Source of the DNA: Limimonas halophila
GTDB lineage: Bacteria > Pseudomonadota > Alphaproteobacteria > Kiloniellales > Rhodovibrionaceae
Direction: 5' to 3'
Length of the DNA stretch: 64,000 bases
NCBI RefSeq assembly: GCF_900100655.1
Contig: NZ_FNCE01000003.1
Span: 62,001-126,000 of the forward strand
Each line of letters opens with the position of its first letter. Position 1 is the first letter of the stretch. Below the pieces are notes generated by a model. That model worked only from the letters and a program-made list of their open reading frames with translations. It was not told the origin of the DNA and did not search any database. Positions 51,241 to 64,000 of this stretch are shown here, piece by piece. A program made the position numbers and the translations under genes.

Positions 51241-51588
51241 ATGGCGAAGACGCTGGCGGAGGTGGTCGCGGCCACGTCGGTGTCGGAAGCCGAGATCACC
51301 GCCTGGGTCGAGGAAGCCTGGGTGCTCCCGGTAGCCGAATCGGGCCGCTGGTTCTTCGACGAGGCGGACGAGGCGCGCATCGCGCTGATCGCGCAGCTGC
51401 ATCACGACATGGGCATCGACGCCGAGGCGATGCCGCTGGTGCTCCACCTCCTCGACCAGCTGTACAGCCTGCGCGCGGCGCTGAGCGAGATCCACGCGGC
51501 TTACCGCGACCTCTCCCCCGAGCACCGCCACATCCTGTCCACGCGGCTCTACCGCGCGCGCTACGGCCACGACCCCGGCCTGCGGTGA
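51241..51588 (+). CDS. cbpM: Chaperone modulator CbpM
   Basis: A 115-residue MerR-like protein. LAEVVAATSVSEAEITAWVE and VLPVAESGRWFFDEADEARI form the winged-helix-like N-terminal half, and MGIDAEAMPLVLHLLDQLYS and LRAALSEIHAAY a C-terminal helical arm. CbpM binds the J-domain of CbpA and inhibits its activity. Its place directly after cbpA supports the call. Confidence 0.88.
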   Translation: MAKTLAEVVAATSVSEAEITAWVEEAWVLPVAESGRWFFDEADEARIALIAQLHHDMGIDAEAMPLVLHLLDQLYSLRAALSEIHAAYRDLSPEHRHILSTRLYRARYGHDPGLR

Positions 51589-51591
51589 GGC

Positions 51592-52626
51592 TTACCCGCG
51601 ATCGAGCGCGGCAAAGCCGCGCAGCGCCGCCTGGAGGTTGGCTTCCAGCGCGGGCTGGAGATAGCCGCCTTCCTGCACCAGCAGCGTGGGCAGGCGCAGC
51701 GCCGCGATCGCTTCCGTAACGCGGCCCAGCTCGGCGGTCGTCAGCGCCATGCCCTGCAAGGGGTCGTCGACGTGGGCGTCCAGGCCCAGCGCGACCACCA
51801 GGACGTCCGGGTCGAAGGCGCGGATCTGCGCCAGCGCATGGTCGAGCGCGGCCATGTAGGCGTCGATCCGCGTGCCCAGCGGCAGGGGCAGGTTGAGATT
51901 GTAGCCGGTGCCGGGGCCGGTGCCGCGCTCCTGCGCGTAGCCCCAGTAGAAGGGGAAGTAGTGCGCCGGGTCGGCGTGCAGGGACACCGTGAACACGTCC
52001 GGGCGCTGGTCGAAAACGCTCTGGGTGCCGTTGCCGTGGTGCACGTCCACGTCGAGCACGGCGACGCGCCCGGCGTGACGGCGCAGGCGCTCCACGGCGA
52101 TCGCGGTGTTGTTCAGGAAGCAGAAGCCGCCGGCCATGTCGGGAAAGGCGTGGTGGCCGGGCGGGCGGCACAGGGCGTAGGCGACGGGTTCGCCCGCGGC
52201 CACCAGCTCGGCCCCGGTCACGGCGGCCTCGGCGCTGTTCACGACCGCCTCCCAGGTGCCCTCGGCGATGGGGCAGGCGGTGTCGGCCTGGTGGTAGCCG
52301 GCCTGACCGACCGGGGACTCCGGGTAGCCCGCGCCCCAACGCCCCTGTGGATGCGTTTTGGGGATGACCTCCTCGCTGGCGCCCTCGATCTGCCGCCAGC
52401 GCCCCACGATCGTGCGCAGAAAGTGCAGATAGGCCGGCGTGTGCACCGCCGCAGCCGGGCCGGGGCCGTGCGCGTCGGCGGCGATCACGGTGTGCCCGTC
52501 CGCCTTGGTGGCGGCGCGCAGGCGGTCGGCGCGCTCGGGCGCTTCCGGGTTCGGGCGGTGCGCCCCGGCCGCCAGGAAGTGCCGCGGGCGGTGGTAGGCG
52601 TGACGCTCGGGGTAGACGACTTTCAT
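51592..52626 (-). CDS. Histone deacetylase superfamily amidohydrolase (acetylpolyamine-type)
   Basis: A 344-residue zinc amidohydrolase. The active-site histidines are in RPPGHHAFPDMAGGFCFLNN, the metal ligands in VAVLDVDVHHGNGTQ and the second Asp in ALGLDAHVDDPLQGMALTT. The segment HRPNPEAPERADRL and the wide insertion before the HH motif resemble acetylpolyamine amidohydrolases more than AcuC. ATG 52626 was chosen over a longer frame to 52743 that precedes the conserved MKVVY start. It is convergent with cbpM (3 bases between stops). Confidence 0.9.
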   Translation of the reverse strand: MKVVYPERHAYHRPRHFLAAGAHRPNPEAPERADRLRAATKADGHTVIAADAHGPGPAAAVHTPAYLHFLRTIVGRWRQIEGASEEVIPKTHPQGRWGAGYPESPVGQAGYHQADTACPIAEGTWEAVVNSAEAAVTGAELVAAGEPVAYALCRPPGHHAFPDMAGGFCFLNNTAIAVERLRRHAGRVAVLDVDVHHGNGTQSVFDQRPDVFTVSLHADPAHYFPFYWGYAQERGTGPGTGYNLNLPLPLGTRIDAYMAALDHALAQIRAFDPDVLVVALGLDAHVDDPLQGMALTTAELGRVTEAIAALRLPTLLVQEGGYLQPALEANLQAALRGFAALDRG

Positions 52627-52660
52627 GTCGGCTCGGCAGCGCTCAAGACATCGTGATCCC

Positions 52661-53890
52661 TCAGGACATCGTGATCTTGGGCGCCTGACGCGTGGCGCCG
52701 CCGTCCAGCACCTGCTCGGCGATGCGCCGGGCGATGTTGCCATAGGCCGCGGCGTGCGGGCTTTCGGGATGGGCGACGACCACCGGGTTCCCGCCGTCCG
52801 AGGTCTCGCGGATGACGATGTCCAGCGGGATCTCTCCCAGCAGCTCCGTGCCCAGGCGCGCGGCCTCGCGCCGGCCGCCGCCCTCGGCGAAGACGTGGTG
52901 GCGCTCGCCGCAGCTCGGGCACTGGAAGTAGCTCATGTTCTCGATGAAGCCGAGCACGGGCACGTCCACCTTGCGGAACATGTTCAGGCCCTTGTTGGCG
53001 TCGGTCAGGGCCAGGTCCTGCGGCGTGGTGACGATGGCCGCGCCCGCCAGCGGCACCTGCTGGGACAGCGTGAGCTGCGCGTCGCCCGTGCCCGGCGGCA
53101 TGTCGACGATCAAAAGGTCCAACTCGCCCCACTCGACGTCGCGCAGCATTTGCTGGATGGCCGTCTGCACCATGGGCCCGCGCCAGACCGTGGGCGTGTC
53201 CTCGTCCACCAGGAAGCCCATCGACATCACCTTGATGCCGTGCGCCTCCTTGGGAATCAGCCGCTTGCCCTCGGTCAGCTCCGGCTTGCCGCTCACGCCC
53301 ATCATGCGCGGGGCGGAGGGGCCGTAGATGTCGGCGTCCAGCAGGCCCACGCGGTGGCCTTCCCGCGCGGCGGCGAGGGCGAGGTTGGCGGCCGTGGTGC
53401 TCTTGCCCACGCCGCCCTTGCCGCTGGCGACCGCCACGATGGCGCGCACGCCCGGCATCTGGATGGCCTGCTGCGTGCCGCCCCGGCGCTGGTCGCCGCC
53501 GCGCTGACCAGAGCCTTGGCCCTGGCCCTGGCCCTGAGCGTGACCCTGGCCGTGGCCATGCCTGTGCCCGCCGCCGTGCTGCTGCGCGCCACCGGCCTGT
53601 TGCTGCATCTTCCCGGCGGAACCGCTGTCGCCCGGCGCCTCGGTGTGGGCCGTGAGCACGGCCGTGACCGAGGACACGCCGTCCAGCGCGAGCACCGCCT
53701 GTTCGGCGCGCTTGCGCACGGCTTCCATGTCGTGGGATGTTTGCGGGTCGATTTCGATGGCGAACCCGACGTTGCCGTCCTTGACCACGAGGCCGGTGAC
53801 CATCTTCCGGGTGACGAGGTCCTGGCCGGAGGCGGGGTCCAGGATGTTCCGGAGGGCGGCGTAGATGCTGTCCTCGGTGACACGGCTCAT
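52661..53890 (-). CDS. mrp: Iron-sulfur cluster carrier ATPase Mrp/ApbC
   Basis: A 409-residue P-loop ATPase that carries [4Fe-4S] clusters to apo-proteins. The N-terminal MIP18/DUF59 domain (1-82) is joined by a long low-complexity linker (83-147), rich in Gly, Gln and His (GGGHRHGHGQGHAQGQGQG), to the ATPase domain. Walker A GKGGVGKST is at 157-165 and the cluster-binding CPSCG motif is near residue 320. The start at 53890 has GGAGAG upstream. The His-rich linker is longer than in most Mrp proteins and could bind metal. Divergent from hflK. Confidence 0.93.
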   Translation of the reverse strand: MSRVTEDSIYAALRNILDPASGQDLVTRKMVTGLVVKDGNVGFAIEIDPQTSHDMEAVRKRAEQAVLALDGVSSVTAVLTAHTEAPGDSGSAGKMQQQAGGAQQHGGGHRHGHGQGHAQGQGQGQGSGQRGGDQRRGGTQQAIQMPGVRAIVAVASGKGGVGKSTTAANLALAAAREGHRVGLLDADIYGPSAPRMMGVSGKPELTEGKRLIPKEAHGIKVMSMGFLVDEDTPTVWRGPMVQTAIQQMLRDVEWGELDLLIVDMPPGTGDAQLTLSQQVPLAGAAIVTTPQDLALTDANKGLNMFRKVDVPVLGFIENMSYFQCPSCGERHHVFAEGGGRREAARLGTELLGEIPLDIVIRETSDGGNPVVVAHPESPHAAAYGNIARRIAEQVLDGGATRQAPKITMS

Positions 53891-54043
53891 GCTTGATCTC
53901 TCCGCTTTCCGGACGATATGGCGACGCCTGACGTCATGGCCGCGGCGCGCCGGCTCGTCGATGTCCGCAGCGGATATGGGCGGTGATCCGGCGGCGTGAA
54001 AGGCCAGCGTCGACACGAGATACCCACGCGGAGCGCATCCATC

Positions 54044-55270
54044 ATGCCTTGGCAGCAGCAGGGCGGCCCTTGGGGCGGCGGTTCCGGCGGCGGCGGCCCC
54101 TGGGGCGGCGGCGGTCGCGGCAACGGCAGCGGCGGCCGGGGCGGCCGCGGCGGCGGCCCCTTCGGCGGCGGCGGAGGCGGCGGGGGCGGTCAGCGCCCGC
54201 CCGACATCGACGACCTCGTCCGCAAGGGGCAGGACCAGCTCAAGCAGTTGATGCCCGGCGGCAACATGGGCGGCCGCGGCATTCTGCTGGCGGTGCTGGT
54301 GATCGTCGCGATCTGGTTGGTGACCGGTTTCTACCGCGTCCAGCCGGACGAGCGCGGCGTCGTGCTGCGCTTCGGGCAGTGGGTGGCGACCACGCAGCCC
54401 GGCCTGAACTGGCATCTGCCGTACCCCATCGAAAGCGTGGTCACGCCCTCGGTGGAGCAGATCAGCCAGATCAACATCGGTCTGCGGCAGGTCGGCACCG
54501 GCTCACAGACGCGCACCCGCGACATCGCCGAAGAGAGCCTGATGCTCACCGGCGATCAGAACATCATCGACATCCAGTTCTCGGTGCAGTGGCGCATCGC
54601 GGACGCGGGCAAGTACCTCTTCAATGTCCGCAACGCCCAGGAAACCGTGAAGATCGCCGCCGAGAGCGCGATGCGCGAGATCATCGGCCGCACGGCCCTG
54701 CAGCCGGCGCTGACCGAGGCGCGCGCCGAGATCGAGACGAAGACCCGCGAACTGCTGCAGGACATCCTGGAGAACTACGGCGCGGGCGTTCAGATCACGG
54801 GCCTGAAGCTGCAGAACGTCCAGCCGCCCGAGCCGGTGATGGACGCCTTCAACGAGGTCCAGCGCGCCAAGCAGGACCAGGATCGCCTCGTCAACGAGGC
54901 CCAGGCCTACCGCAACGACATCATTCCCAAGGCGCGCGGCAAGGCGGCCCAGATCCGCAACGACGCGCAGGCCTACGCCTCGCGCATCGTCAACGAGGCC
55001 GAGGGTCAAGCGGAGCGCTTCTCGCAGGTGCGCGGCGCCTACGAGGAGTCGCCGAAGATCACCCAGCGGCGCATGTTCCTGGAGACGATGCAGACCATCT
55101 ACGGGCGCACGGACAAGGTGCTGATGAGCGGCAGCGGCAACGGCACGGTGCCGTATTTGCCCCTGGATGAGCTGCGCAAGCGCCGTCCGGCCGGCGGGCA
55201 GACCACCTCGCAGAGCGAGGACACGTCCGGCGGCGACTCCAACGCAACCTCGGCGCAGCGCGCGCGCTGA
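54044..55270 (+). CDS. hflK: FtsH protease modulator HflK
   Basis: A 408-residue membrane protein. A Gly-rich N-terminal tail (GGPWGGGSGGGGPWGGGGRG) precedes one membrane segment (GRGILLAVLVIVAIWLVTGF) and a periplasmic SPFH/prohibitin domain with a coiled coil. With HflC it forms a cage that regulates FtsH. Its C-terminal tail is hydrophilic and Thr/Ser-rich. ATG 54044 follows GCGGAG. Followed by hflC after 56 bases. Confidence 0.95.
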   Translation: MPWQQQGGPWGGGSGGGGPWGGGGRGNGSGGRGGRGGGPFGGGGGGGGGQRPPDIDDLVRKGQDQLKQLMPGGNMGGRGILLAVLVIVAIWLVTGFYRVQPDERGVVLRFGQWVATTQPGLNWHLPYPIESVVTPSVEQISQINIGLRQVGTGSQTRTRDIAEESLMLTGDQNIIDIQFSVQWRIADAGKYLFNVRNAQETVKIAAESAMREIIGRTALQPALTEARAEIETKTRELLQDILENYGAGVQITGLKLQNVQPPEPVMDAFNEVQRAKQDQDRLVNEAQAYRNDIIPKARGKAAQIRNDAQAYASRIVNEAEGQAERFSQVRGAYEESPKITQRRMFLETMQTIYGRTDKVLMSGSGNGTVPYLPLDELRKRRPAGGQTTSQSEDTSGGDSNATSAQRAR

Positions 55271-55326
55271 ACCCCGGGCGCCGGCCGGGCCGCTGCCCGC
55301 CGGCCCCAACCGCGGAGCGGTTCGTG

Positions 55327-56316
55327 ATGACGAGCAAGAAGGTCATATCGCTGGGCGTGCTGGCGGTGGCGCTGATCATCGTGGCGTCCAGCGCGCTCTT
55401 TACCGTCCACCAGACGCAGCAGGCGATCGTGCTGCAGTTCGGCGACCCGCGGAACGTCATCCGCGAGCCCGGCCTGCACGTGAAGGTGCCCTTCGTTCAG
55501 GAGGTCGTGACCTACGAGAAGCGCCTGATCGACCTGGACCCGCCGGTGGAGCGCGTGCTGCTGGCGAACCAGAAGCCGTTGGACGTGGACAGCTTCGCGC
55601 GCTACCGCATCGACAACCCGCTGCAGTTCTTCCAGACGGTGCGCGTGGAAGAAAACCTGCGCGCGCGGCTGGGCTCCATCATCAACTCCAGCCTGCGCAG
55701 CGTGCTCGGCAGCGTCGATCTCGCCAGCCTGCTGTCCAACGAGCGCGCCGCGATCATGGAGCGCATCAGCAAGCAGGTGAACAAGGAGGCCGAACGCTTC
55801 GGCATCAACGTCGTCGACGTGCGCATCGGCCGCACCGACCTGCCCGAGCAGGTGCAGGAGGCCGTCTACTCGCGCATGCGCTCCGAGCGCCAGCAGGAAG
55901 CCGCCCAGATCCGGGCGCGCGGGCAGGAGCGGGCGCGCGAGATCCGCGCCAACGCCGAGCGGCAGGCCACGGTTATCAAGGCCGAGGCGCAGCGCGAGTC
56001 GGAGATCCTGCGCGGTGAGGCCGAGGCGACGCGCACGCGCACGCTCAGCAAGGCCTATGGCCAGGCGCCCGAGTTCTTCAACTTCTACCGCTCGCTGCAG
56101 GCCTACGAGAAGTCGATCAACCAGGACGGCTCGGACAACAGCTACCTCGTGCTCTCCACGGAGCGGAACGCCTTCTTCCGGCTGTTCAACCAGGGCGCCA
56201 TCACCGACGCCCTCGGTGTGGAGCCCGGGGACATCCCGGATGCGCCGTCGCAGGACGGCCAGGTGTCGGGCCGCGAGGGCGGCGAGACCGCCACGAGCTC
56301 GGTGTTCGGCGGATAA
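55327..56316 (+). CDS. hflC: FtsH protease modulator HflC
   Basis: A 329-residue partner of HflK. One N-terminal membrane segment (VISLGVLAVALIIVASSALF) is followed by an SPFH domain with FGDPRNVIREPGLHVKVPF, a coiled coil (REIRANAERQATVIKAEAQR) and a short Gly/Thr tail. ATG 55327 is preceded by GGAGCG; a GTG three bases earlier is in the same frame. Third gene group: hflK-hflC-DUF2065-degP. Confidence 0.95.
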   Translation: MTSKKVISLGVLAVALIIVASSALFTVHQTQQAIVLQFGDPRNVIREPGLHVKVPFVQEVVTYEKRLIDLDPPVERVLLANQKPLDVDSFARYRIDNPLQFFQTVRVEENLRARLGSIINSSLRSVLGSVDLASLLSNERAAIMERISKQVNKEAERFGINVVDVRIGRTDLPEQVQEAVYSRMRSERQQEAAQIRARGQERAREIRANAERQATVIKAEAQRESEILRGEAEATRTRTLSKAYGQAPEFFNFYRSLQAYEKSINQDGSDNSYLVLSTERNAFFRLFNQGAITDALGVEPGDIPDAPSQDGQVSGREGGETATSSVFGG

Positions 56317-56352
56317 GGCGCACCTGGGGCGGGGCGGCGAGAGCCGATCACC

Positions 56353-56550
56353 GTGGCGCTCGATCTGGCGGACTTCGTGACGGCCCTGGGCTTGGTGCTG
56401 GTGTTCGAGGGCGTCGCGCTCGCTCTCCTGCCCAGTGCCCTGCGCCGGGCGCTGGAAACCCTGGACGCCATGCCGCGCGAGGCCATGCGCTGGGGCGGCT
56501 TGTTGGTGGCCCTGGCCGGTGTGTTCGTGCTGTATTTGGTGCGGGGCTGA
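56353..56550 (+). CDS. DUF2065 small membrane protein
   Basis: A 65-residue protein with two hydrophobic segments (FVTALGLVLVFEGVALALLP and MRWGGLLVALAGVFVLYLV), matching DUF2065 (YjeT-like). It starts at GTG 56353. It lies between hflC and a DegP-type protease, where the family is typically found in proteobacteria. Function unknown. Confidence 0.88.
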   Translation: MALDLADFVTALGLVLVFEGVALALLPSALRRALETLDAMPREAMRWGGLLVALAGVFVLYLVRG

Positions 56551-56600
56551 GGCCCGGACCGGCTCGCCGGGCCGCGCCAGACCGCGAGGAGGAAAGACCC

Positions 56601-58046
<1,446 letters not shown>

Positions 58047-58052
58047 CCCGGT

Positions 58053-58088
58053 CCCTTCAAGAAACCCGCTCCCTTCACGAAACCCGCT
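58053..58088. repeat. 18-bp imperfect tandem repeat at folA end
   Basis: CCCTTCAAGAAACCCGCT followed by CCCTTCACGAAACCCGCT. The second copy holds the folA stop codon. It looks like a small duplication of the gene end between convergent genes. Confidence 0.7.
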
Positions 58089-58605
58089 CGTAGCGCAGGA
58101 AGGTGTGCGGGTGGGCGTTGGCGTCGTCCGCCGCCCGCTCGTCCCGCCAGGTTTCGCGCCAGCTCGCCCAGTCCGGATCGGGCAGCGCGGTGTCGGCCGG
58201 GAAGCTGGCGTGGACGCGCGTCAGGTAAAAGACGTCCGCGTAGGAAAGCGCCTGCTCGAAGATCGCGGCGCCGCCGATCACCATGATGTCCTCGCCGCCG
58301 GGCGCCGCGCGCGCCTGCGCCAGACCTTCGTCCAGCGAGCCCGCGAGCACGCAGCCCTCCGCCGGTTGGTAGGCCGGGTTGCGGCTGACGACGACGTTGG
58401 TGCGCCCCGGAAGCGCGCGGCCGATGGCGTCGTGTGTCGTCCGTCCCATGACGACGGGGTGGCCGCGCGTGACCCGCTTGAAGAAGGCGAGATCGCCGGG
58501 CAGGTGCCACGGCAGCCCGCCGTCCTGGCCGATGCCGTCGCCGTCATCGGCGGCCAGGACGATCGTGACCCGCGCGCCCTTCGGATCGTTCGCCGGATAG
58601 GTCAT
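58075..58605 (-). CDS. folA: Dihydrofolate reductase
   Basis: A 176-residue enzyme reducing dihydrofolate to tetrahydrofolate. It has the DHFR signatures GIGQDGGLPWHLPGDLAFFK, GRTTHDAIGRALPGRTNVV and MVIGGAAIFEQAL, with the length expected. It sits between degP (convergent) and secA (same strand, upstream). No thyA is adjacent. Confidence 0.95.
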   Translation of the reverse strand: MTYPANDPKGARVTIVLAADDGDGIGQDGGLPWHLPGDLAFFKRVTRGHPVVMGRTTHDAIGRALPGRTNVVVSRNPAYQPAEGCVLAGSLDEGLAQARAAPGGEDIMVIGGAAIFEQALSYADVFYLTRVHASFPADTALPDPDWASWRETWRDERAADDANAHPHTFLRYERVS

Positions 58606-58635
58606 GGAGCCGCAGCACCGTACGCTTAGGGCCGG

Positions 58636-61407
<2,772 letters not shown>

Positions 61408-61783
61408 GAAGGATCCTCAGAGCACTGTTCGCACAACGCCGGGGGCGGCGGCGCGTCGCCGACAGATAGGCCCCGGCGCACAGCCTGTCAACGCGCGCCG
61501 CCCGCCGGGCCGCCGCAGAGCGCGTGCGGTGCCGCGTTCCCGTCAACGCGGGCGCGTGCGGCGGCGGGGCGAGTCGGGTATGGACGCCGGCGGCGGCCGC
61601 CACCAGCCGCGCGTGCAGGTGAAAGATCGCGTTACGCACGCCCGGCTCGTATCCGGCTGGCCGGGCGATCCGGTCGGCCGGCGCTTGTCCGGGCGCGACC
61701 GCGTATGCACAAATGCGCGCCGGCTCGCGCGGGCCATCCGGCCCGCGCAAACGACATCACAGCAAAGACAAGAGGTTCATGGG

Positions 61784-62707
61784 ATGACGGCACGATCGCT
61801 TCGCACCCGGCTGACGGGCGTGTGCTTCGCTGCGCTCGTGGCACTGCCGGCCACGGCGGCGCAGGCCGCCGAGGGCGGTGACAGCGGGACGGCGAGCGCC
61901 AAGGAGAACCCGGTCGTCGCGACCATCGACGGCAACGAGATCCGTTTCCAGGAGGTCATGAAGGCGACGGAGCGCCTGCCCAAGCGCTACCAGAACCGCA
62001 TCCAGCAGCTCTTTCCGCAATTGCTCGACCGCCTGGTGGACATGCGCGTCGTCTCCGACAAGGCGGAGGCCGAGGGCTTCCTGGACAAGCCCGAGGTTCA
62101 GGACCGCCTGCAGCGCACGCGTCAGCAGATCCTCGCCGACGTCTACCTGAAGAAGCAGGCCGAGGACTACGTCACCGAGGAGCGCCTGCGCGCCGAGTAC
62201 GAGGAGTACAAGAAGAACAACAAGGCCGAGACGCAGGTGAAGGCGCGCCACATCCTCGTGGACAGCAAGAAGCTGGCGAACAAGCTCATCAAGAAGCTGG
62301 ACGAGGGCGCCAACTTCGTTGAGCTGGCGAAGCAGCACTCCACCGGCCCGTCCGCCAAGAAGGGCGGCAACCTCGGCTTCTTCGGCAAGGGCGACATGGT
62401 GGAGTCCTTCTCCAAGGCCGCATTCGGCCTGGGCGTCGACGAGTACACCGAGAGCCCGGTGAAGACGCAGTACGGCTGGCACGTCATCAAGGTCGTGGAC
62501 GAGCGCACGAAGGAGCCCAAGAGCTTCGAGGAGATGAAGGACGAACTCTCCAAGAAGCTGCGGCAGCAGGGCGTGAAGAAGGCCATTCAGCAGGTGCGCG
62601 AGCAGTCCGACGTGGAAACGTATCCGGACCGCGGCGTGAAGTTGCTCTCCGGCGGCCAGGGCGGCAACGGCCAGGGTGGCGCCGGCTCCAGCGGCTCGGG
62701 GAACTGA
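61784..62707 (+). CDS. Parvulin-type peptidyl-prolyl cis-trans isomerase, exported
   Basis: A 307-residue periplasmic foldase with a signal peptide (1-28, cut near AAQAAEG). A SurA-like N-terminal region (about 40-130) precedes a PpiC rotamase domain (145-245) with ARHILVDSKKLANKLI, GGNLGFFGKGDMVESF and TQYGWHVIKV. The C-terminal tail is Gly/Ser/Gln-rich. ATG 61784 has AGAGG eight bases before it. Secreted substrates of SecA could be folded by it. argJ starts 3 bases after its stop. Confidence 0.92.
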   Translation: MTARSLRTRLTGVCFAALVALPATAAQAAEGGDSGTASAKENPVVATIDGNEIRFQEVMKATERLPKRYQNRIQQLFPQLLDRLVDMRVVSDKAEAEGFLDKPEVQDRLQRTRQQILADVYLKKQAEDYVTEERLRAEYEEYKKNNKAETQVKARHILVDSKKLANKLIKKLDEGANFVELAKQHSTGPSAKKGGNLGFFGKGDMVESFSKAAFGLGVDEYTESPVKTQYGWHVIKVVDERTKEPKSFEEMKDELSKKLRQQGVKKAIQQVREQSDVETYPDRGVKLLSGGQGGNGQGGAGSSGSGN

Positions 62708-62710
62708 GCT

Positions 62711-63955
62711 ATGGTCGGCCCGCTCCCCCGGTCGCCGCTGGCGCCCGTGTCCTTTCCCGAGATGCCGGCGGTGCCGGGCGTGCGCGTCGCGGCCGGCGCC
62801 TGCGGCGTCGACAGGCAGGACCGGCGTGACGTGGCACTGATCGAGCTGGCCGACGCCAGCGCAGTGGCGGGCGTGTTCACGCGCTCGCTCACCGCCGGTG
62901 CGCCGGTCAACTGGTGCCGCAGTGCCCTCGCCGCGACCGGGGGATCGGGCCGCGCCGTCCTGGTCAACTCGGGCAACGCCAACGCCTTCACGGGCCGGCG
63001 CGGCGACGACGCCGTGCGCCGGGAGGCCCGGGCGCTGGCCGAGCGCCTCGGCTGCACGCCGGAGGCCGTCCTGGTCGCCTCCACGGGGGTGATCGGCCAG
63101 CAGCTTCCGGTGGACCGCATCACCGATGGGCTGCACCACCTTGTCGACGGGCTGACCCCGGCCGGCTGGGAAGCTGCCGCCGATGCGATTCGCACCACCG
63201 ACACCTTCGCAAAGGGGAGCTGGGCGACGGCGGAGATCGACGGCACCCGCGTCACGCTCGCCGGAATCGCCAAGGGTTCGGGCATGATCGCGCCCGACAT
63301 GGGCACGATGCTGGCCTTCCTGGCGACCGACGCCAACCTGCCCGCAAGCACGCTGGACAGCCTGCTGCGTGAGGCCAACGCCACCAGCTTCAACTGCATC
63401 ACGGTCGACAGCGACTGCTCGACCTCGGACAGCGTCCTGCTCGCCGCCACGGGCAAGGCGGACACGCCGGCCGCGGTCGATCCGAGCGATCCGCGCTTGG
63501 CCGATTTCCGGCGCGCGCTCGGCGAGGTGATGCGCGATCTCGCCCAGCAGGTCGTGCGCGACGGCGAGGGCGCGGAGAAGTTCGTCACCGTCCGCGTCTC
63601 GGGCGCGGAGAGCGACGCCGCGGCGCGGCGCATCGGCCTTGCGATCGCCAACTCACCGCTGGTGAAGACGGCCGTGGCCGGCGGCGACCCCAACTGGGGC
63701 CGCATCGTCATGGCTGTGGGCAAGGCGGGCGAGTGGGCCGACCGTGATCGCTTGGCGATCTGGATCGGCGGCCACCAGACGGCGCGCGACGGCGAGGGCG
63801 TGCCGGACCTGGACGAGGCCCCGCTCGCGGCGCACATGGCGGGCCGCGAGATCGATCTGGCGGTGGACGTCGGCGTCGGGGCCGGCAGCGCAACGGTGTG
63901 GACCTGCGACCTGACCGACCGCTACATCGCCATCAACGCCGATTACCGAAGCTGA
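62711..63955 (+). CDS. argJ: Glutamate N-acetyltransferase/amino-acid acetyltransferase
   Basis: A 414-residue arginine-biosynthesis enzyme that transfers acetyl groups from N-acetylornithine to glutamate. It is made as a precursor that cuts itself: the scissile bond lies in MIAPDMGTMLAFL before Thr199, the later nucleophile; in many relatives the preceding residue is Ala, here Gly. LVNSGNANAFTG and NCITVDSDCSTSD are family hallmarks. It overlaps the parvulin operon, an arrangement typical of alphaproteobacteria. Confidence 0.94.
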   Translation: MVGPLPRSPLAPVSFPEMPAVPGVRVAAGACGVDRQDRRDVALIELADASAVAGVFTRSLTAGAPVNWCRSALAATGGSGRAVLVNSGNANAFTGRRGDDAVRREARALAERLGCTPEAVLVASTGVIGQQLPVDRITDGLHHLVDGLTPAGWEAAADAIRTTDTFAKGSWATAEIDGTRVTLAGIAKGSGMIAPDMGTMLAFLATDANLPASTLDSLLREANATSFNCITVDSDCSTSDSVLLAATGKADTPAAVDPSDPRLADFRRALGEVMRDLAQQVVRDGEGAEKFVTVRVSGAESDAAARRIGLAIANSPLVKTAVAGGDPNWGRIVMAVGKAGEWADRDRLAIWIGGHQTARDGEGVPDLDEAPLAAHMAGREIDLAVDVGVGAGSATVWTCDLTDRYIAINADYRS

Positions 63956-63960
63956 CCCGC

Positions 63961-64000
63961 ATGACCGGTGATACCCAGGGCGGGACTGGTGATAGACAGG
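63961..64000 (+). CDS. Start of a further gene, truncated by window end
   Basis: ATG 63961 opens a frame (MTGDTQGGTGDRQ) that runs off the window, five bases after the argJ stop. In relatives a Nudix MutT gene or an acetyltransferase gene often follows argJ, but too little is visible to identify it. Confidence 0.4.
   Translation, partial: MTGDTQGGTGDRQ

Overview
This is about 64 kb of very GC-rich chromosome from an alphaproteobacterium, probably a salt-adapted Rhodospirillales-type organism. That placement is an inference. It rests on ChvI/ChvG next to short-form HprK and RapZ, a COG4111-like (NadQ-type) Nudix regulator together with nadABC, an Hsp20/DUF1150 pair, secA divergent from a parvulin gene and argJ, hflKC-DUF2065-degP beside folA, and a large investment in choline, glycine betaine and dimethylglycine. 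There is no rRNA, CRISPR array, integrase or intact insertion sequence; the one RNA gene seen is tRNA-Ala(CGC).

Layout. 1-12.7 kb is methylated-amine and electron-transfer metabolism: a DUF29 gene, ETF-ubiquinone oxidoreductase, a two-domain dimethylglycine/sarcosine dehydrogenase, an orphan etfB, a small solute-binding protein, then choX divergent from betI-betB-betA with a BetI-type palindrome between them. 13-20 kb holds an acyl-CoA synthetase of the PrpE type, a repeat-filled gap, and a restriction pair (Mrr-type endonuclease plus an MmeI-like fused nuclease-methyltransferase). 20.5-24 kb has DUF1150, Hsp20 and a lone form II CoxL-like molybdenum hydroxylase. 24-29 kb is more accessory: a NadQ-like regulator, two divergent helix-turn-helix genes, and a large unknown membrane protein with a locally AT-richer Ala/Val-repeat core. 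29-33 kb is chvI-chvG and an HprK-RapZ fused reading frame. 33-40 kb has a C69-family peptidase, nadA-nadB-nadC behind two palindromic operators, and a MocR regulator divergent from a DUF1127 gene. 40-44 kb is livGFHM without a binding protein. 44-64 kb is core housekeeping: PAS and Nudix proteins, yggT-DUF167-folD, tRNA-Ala, pdxH, a glycine-zipper lipoprotein, cbpA-cbpM, an acetylpolyamine deacetylase-like gene, mrp, hflK-hflC-DUF2065-degP, folA, secA, a parvulin isomerase and argJ.

How the genes fit together. Choline or betaine captured by ChoX can be oxidised by BetA and BetB to glycine betaine, the osmoprotectant; after demethylation elsewhere, dimethylglycine would be oxidised by the 855-residue flavoenzyme, passing electrons through ETF and ETF-QO to ubiquinone. 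The NAD genes and their likely repressor are about 9 kb apart and linked by operator-like sites. 

The most unusual layer is the intergenic DNA. At least five families of palindromic repeats recur, one of which (family A, six copies) starts with an AAACAC...GTGTTT palindrome that abuts or overlaps stop codons. The least explained protein-coding locus is the helix-turn-helix plus membrane-protein pair at 26.1-28.8 kb.
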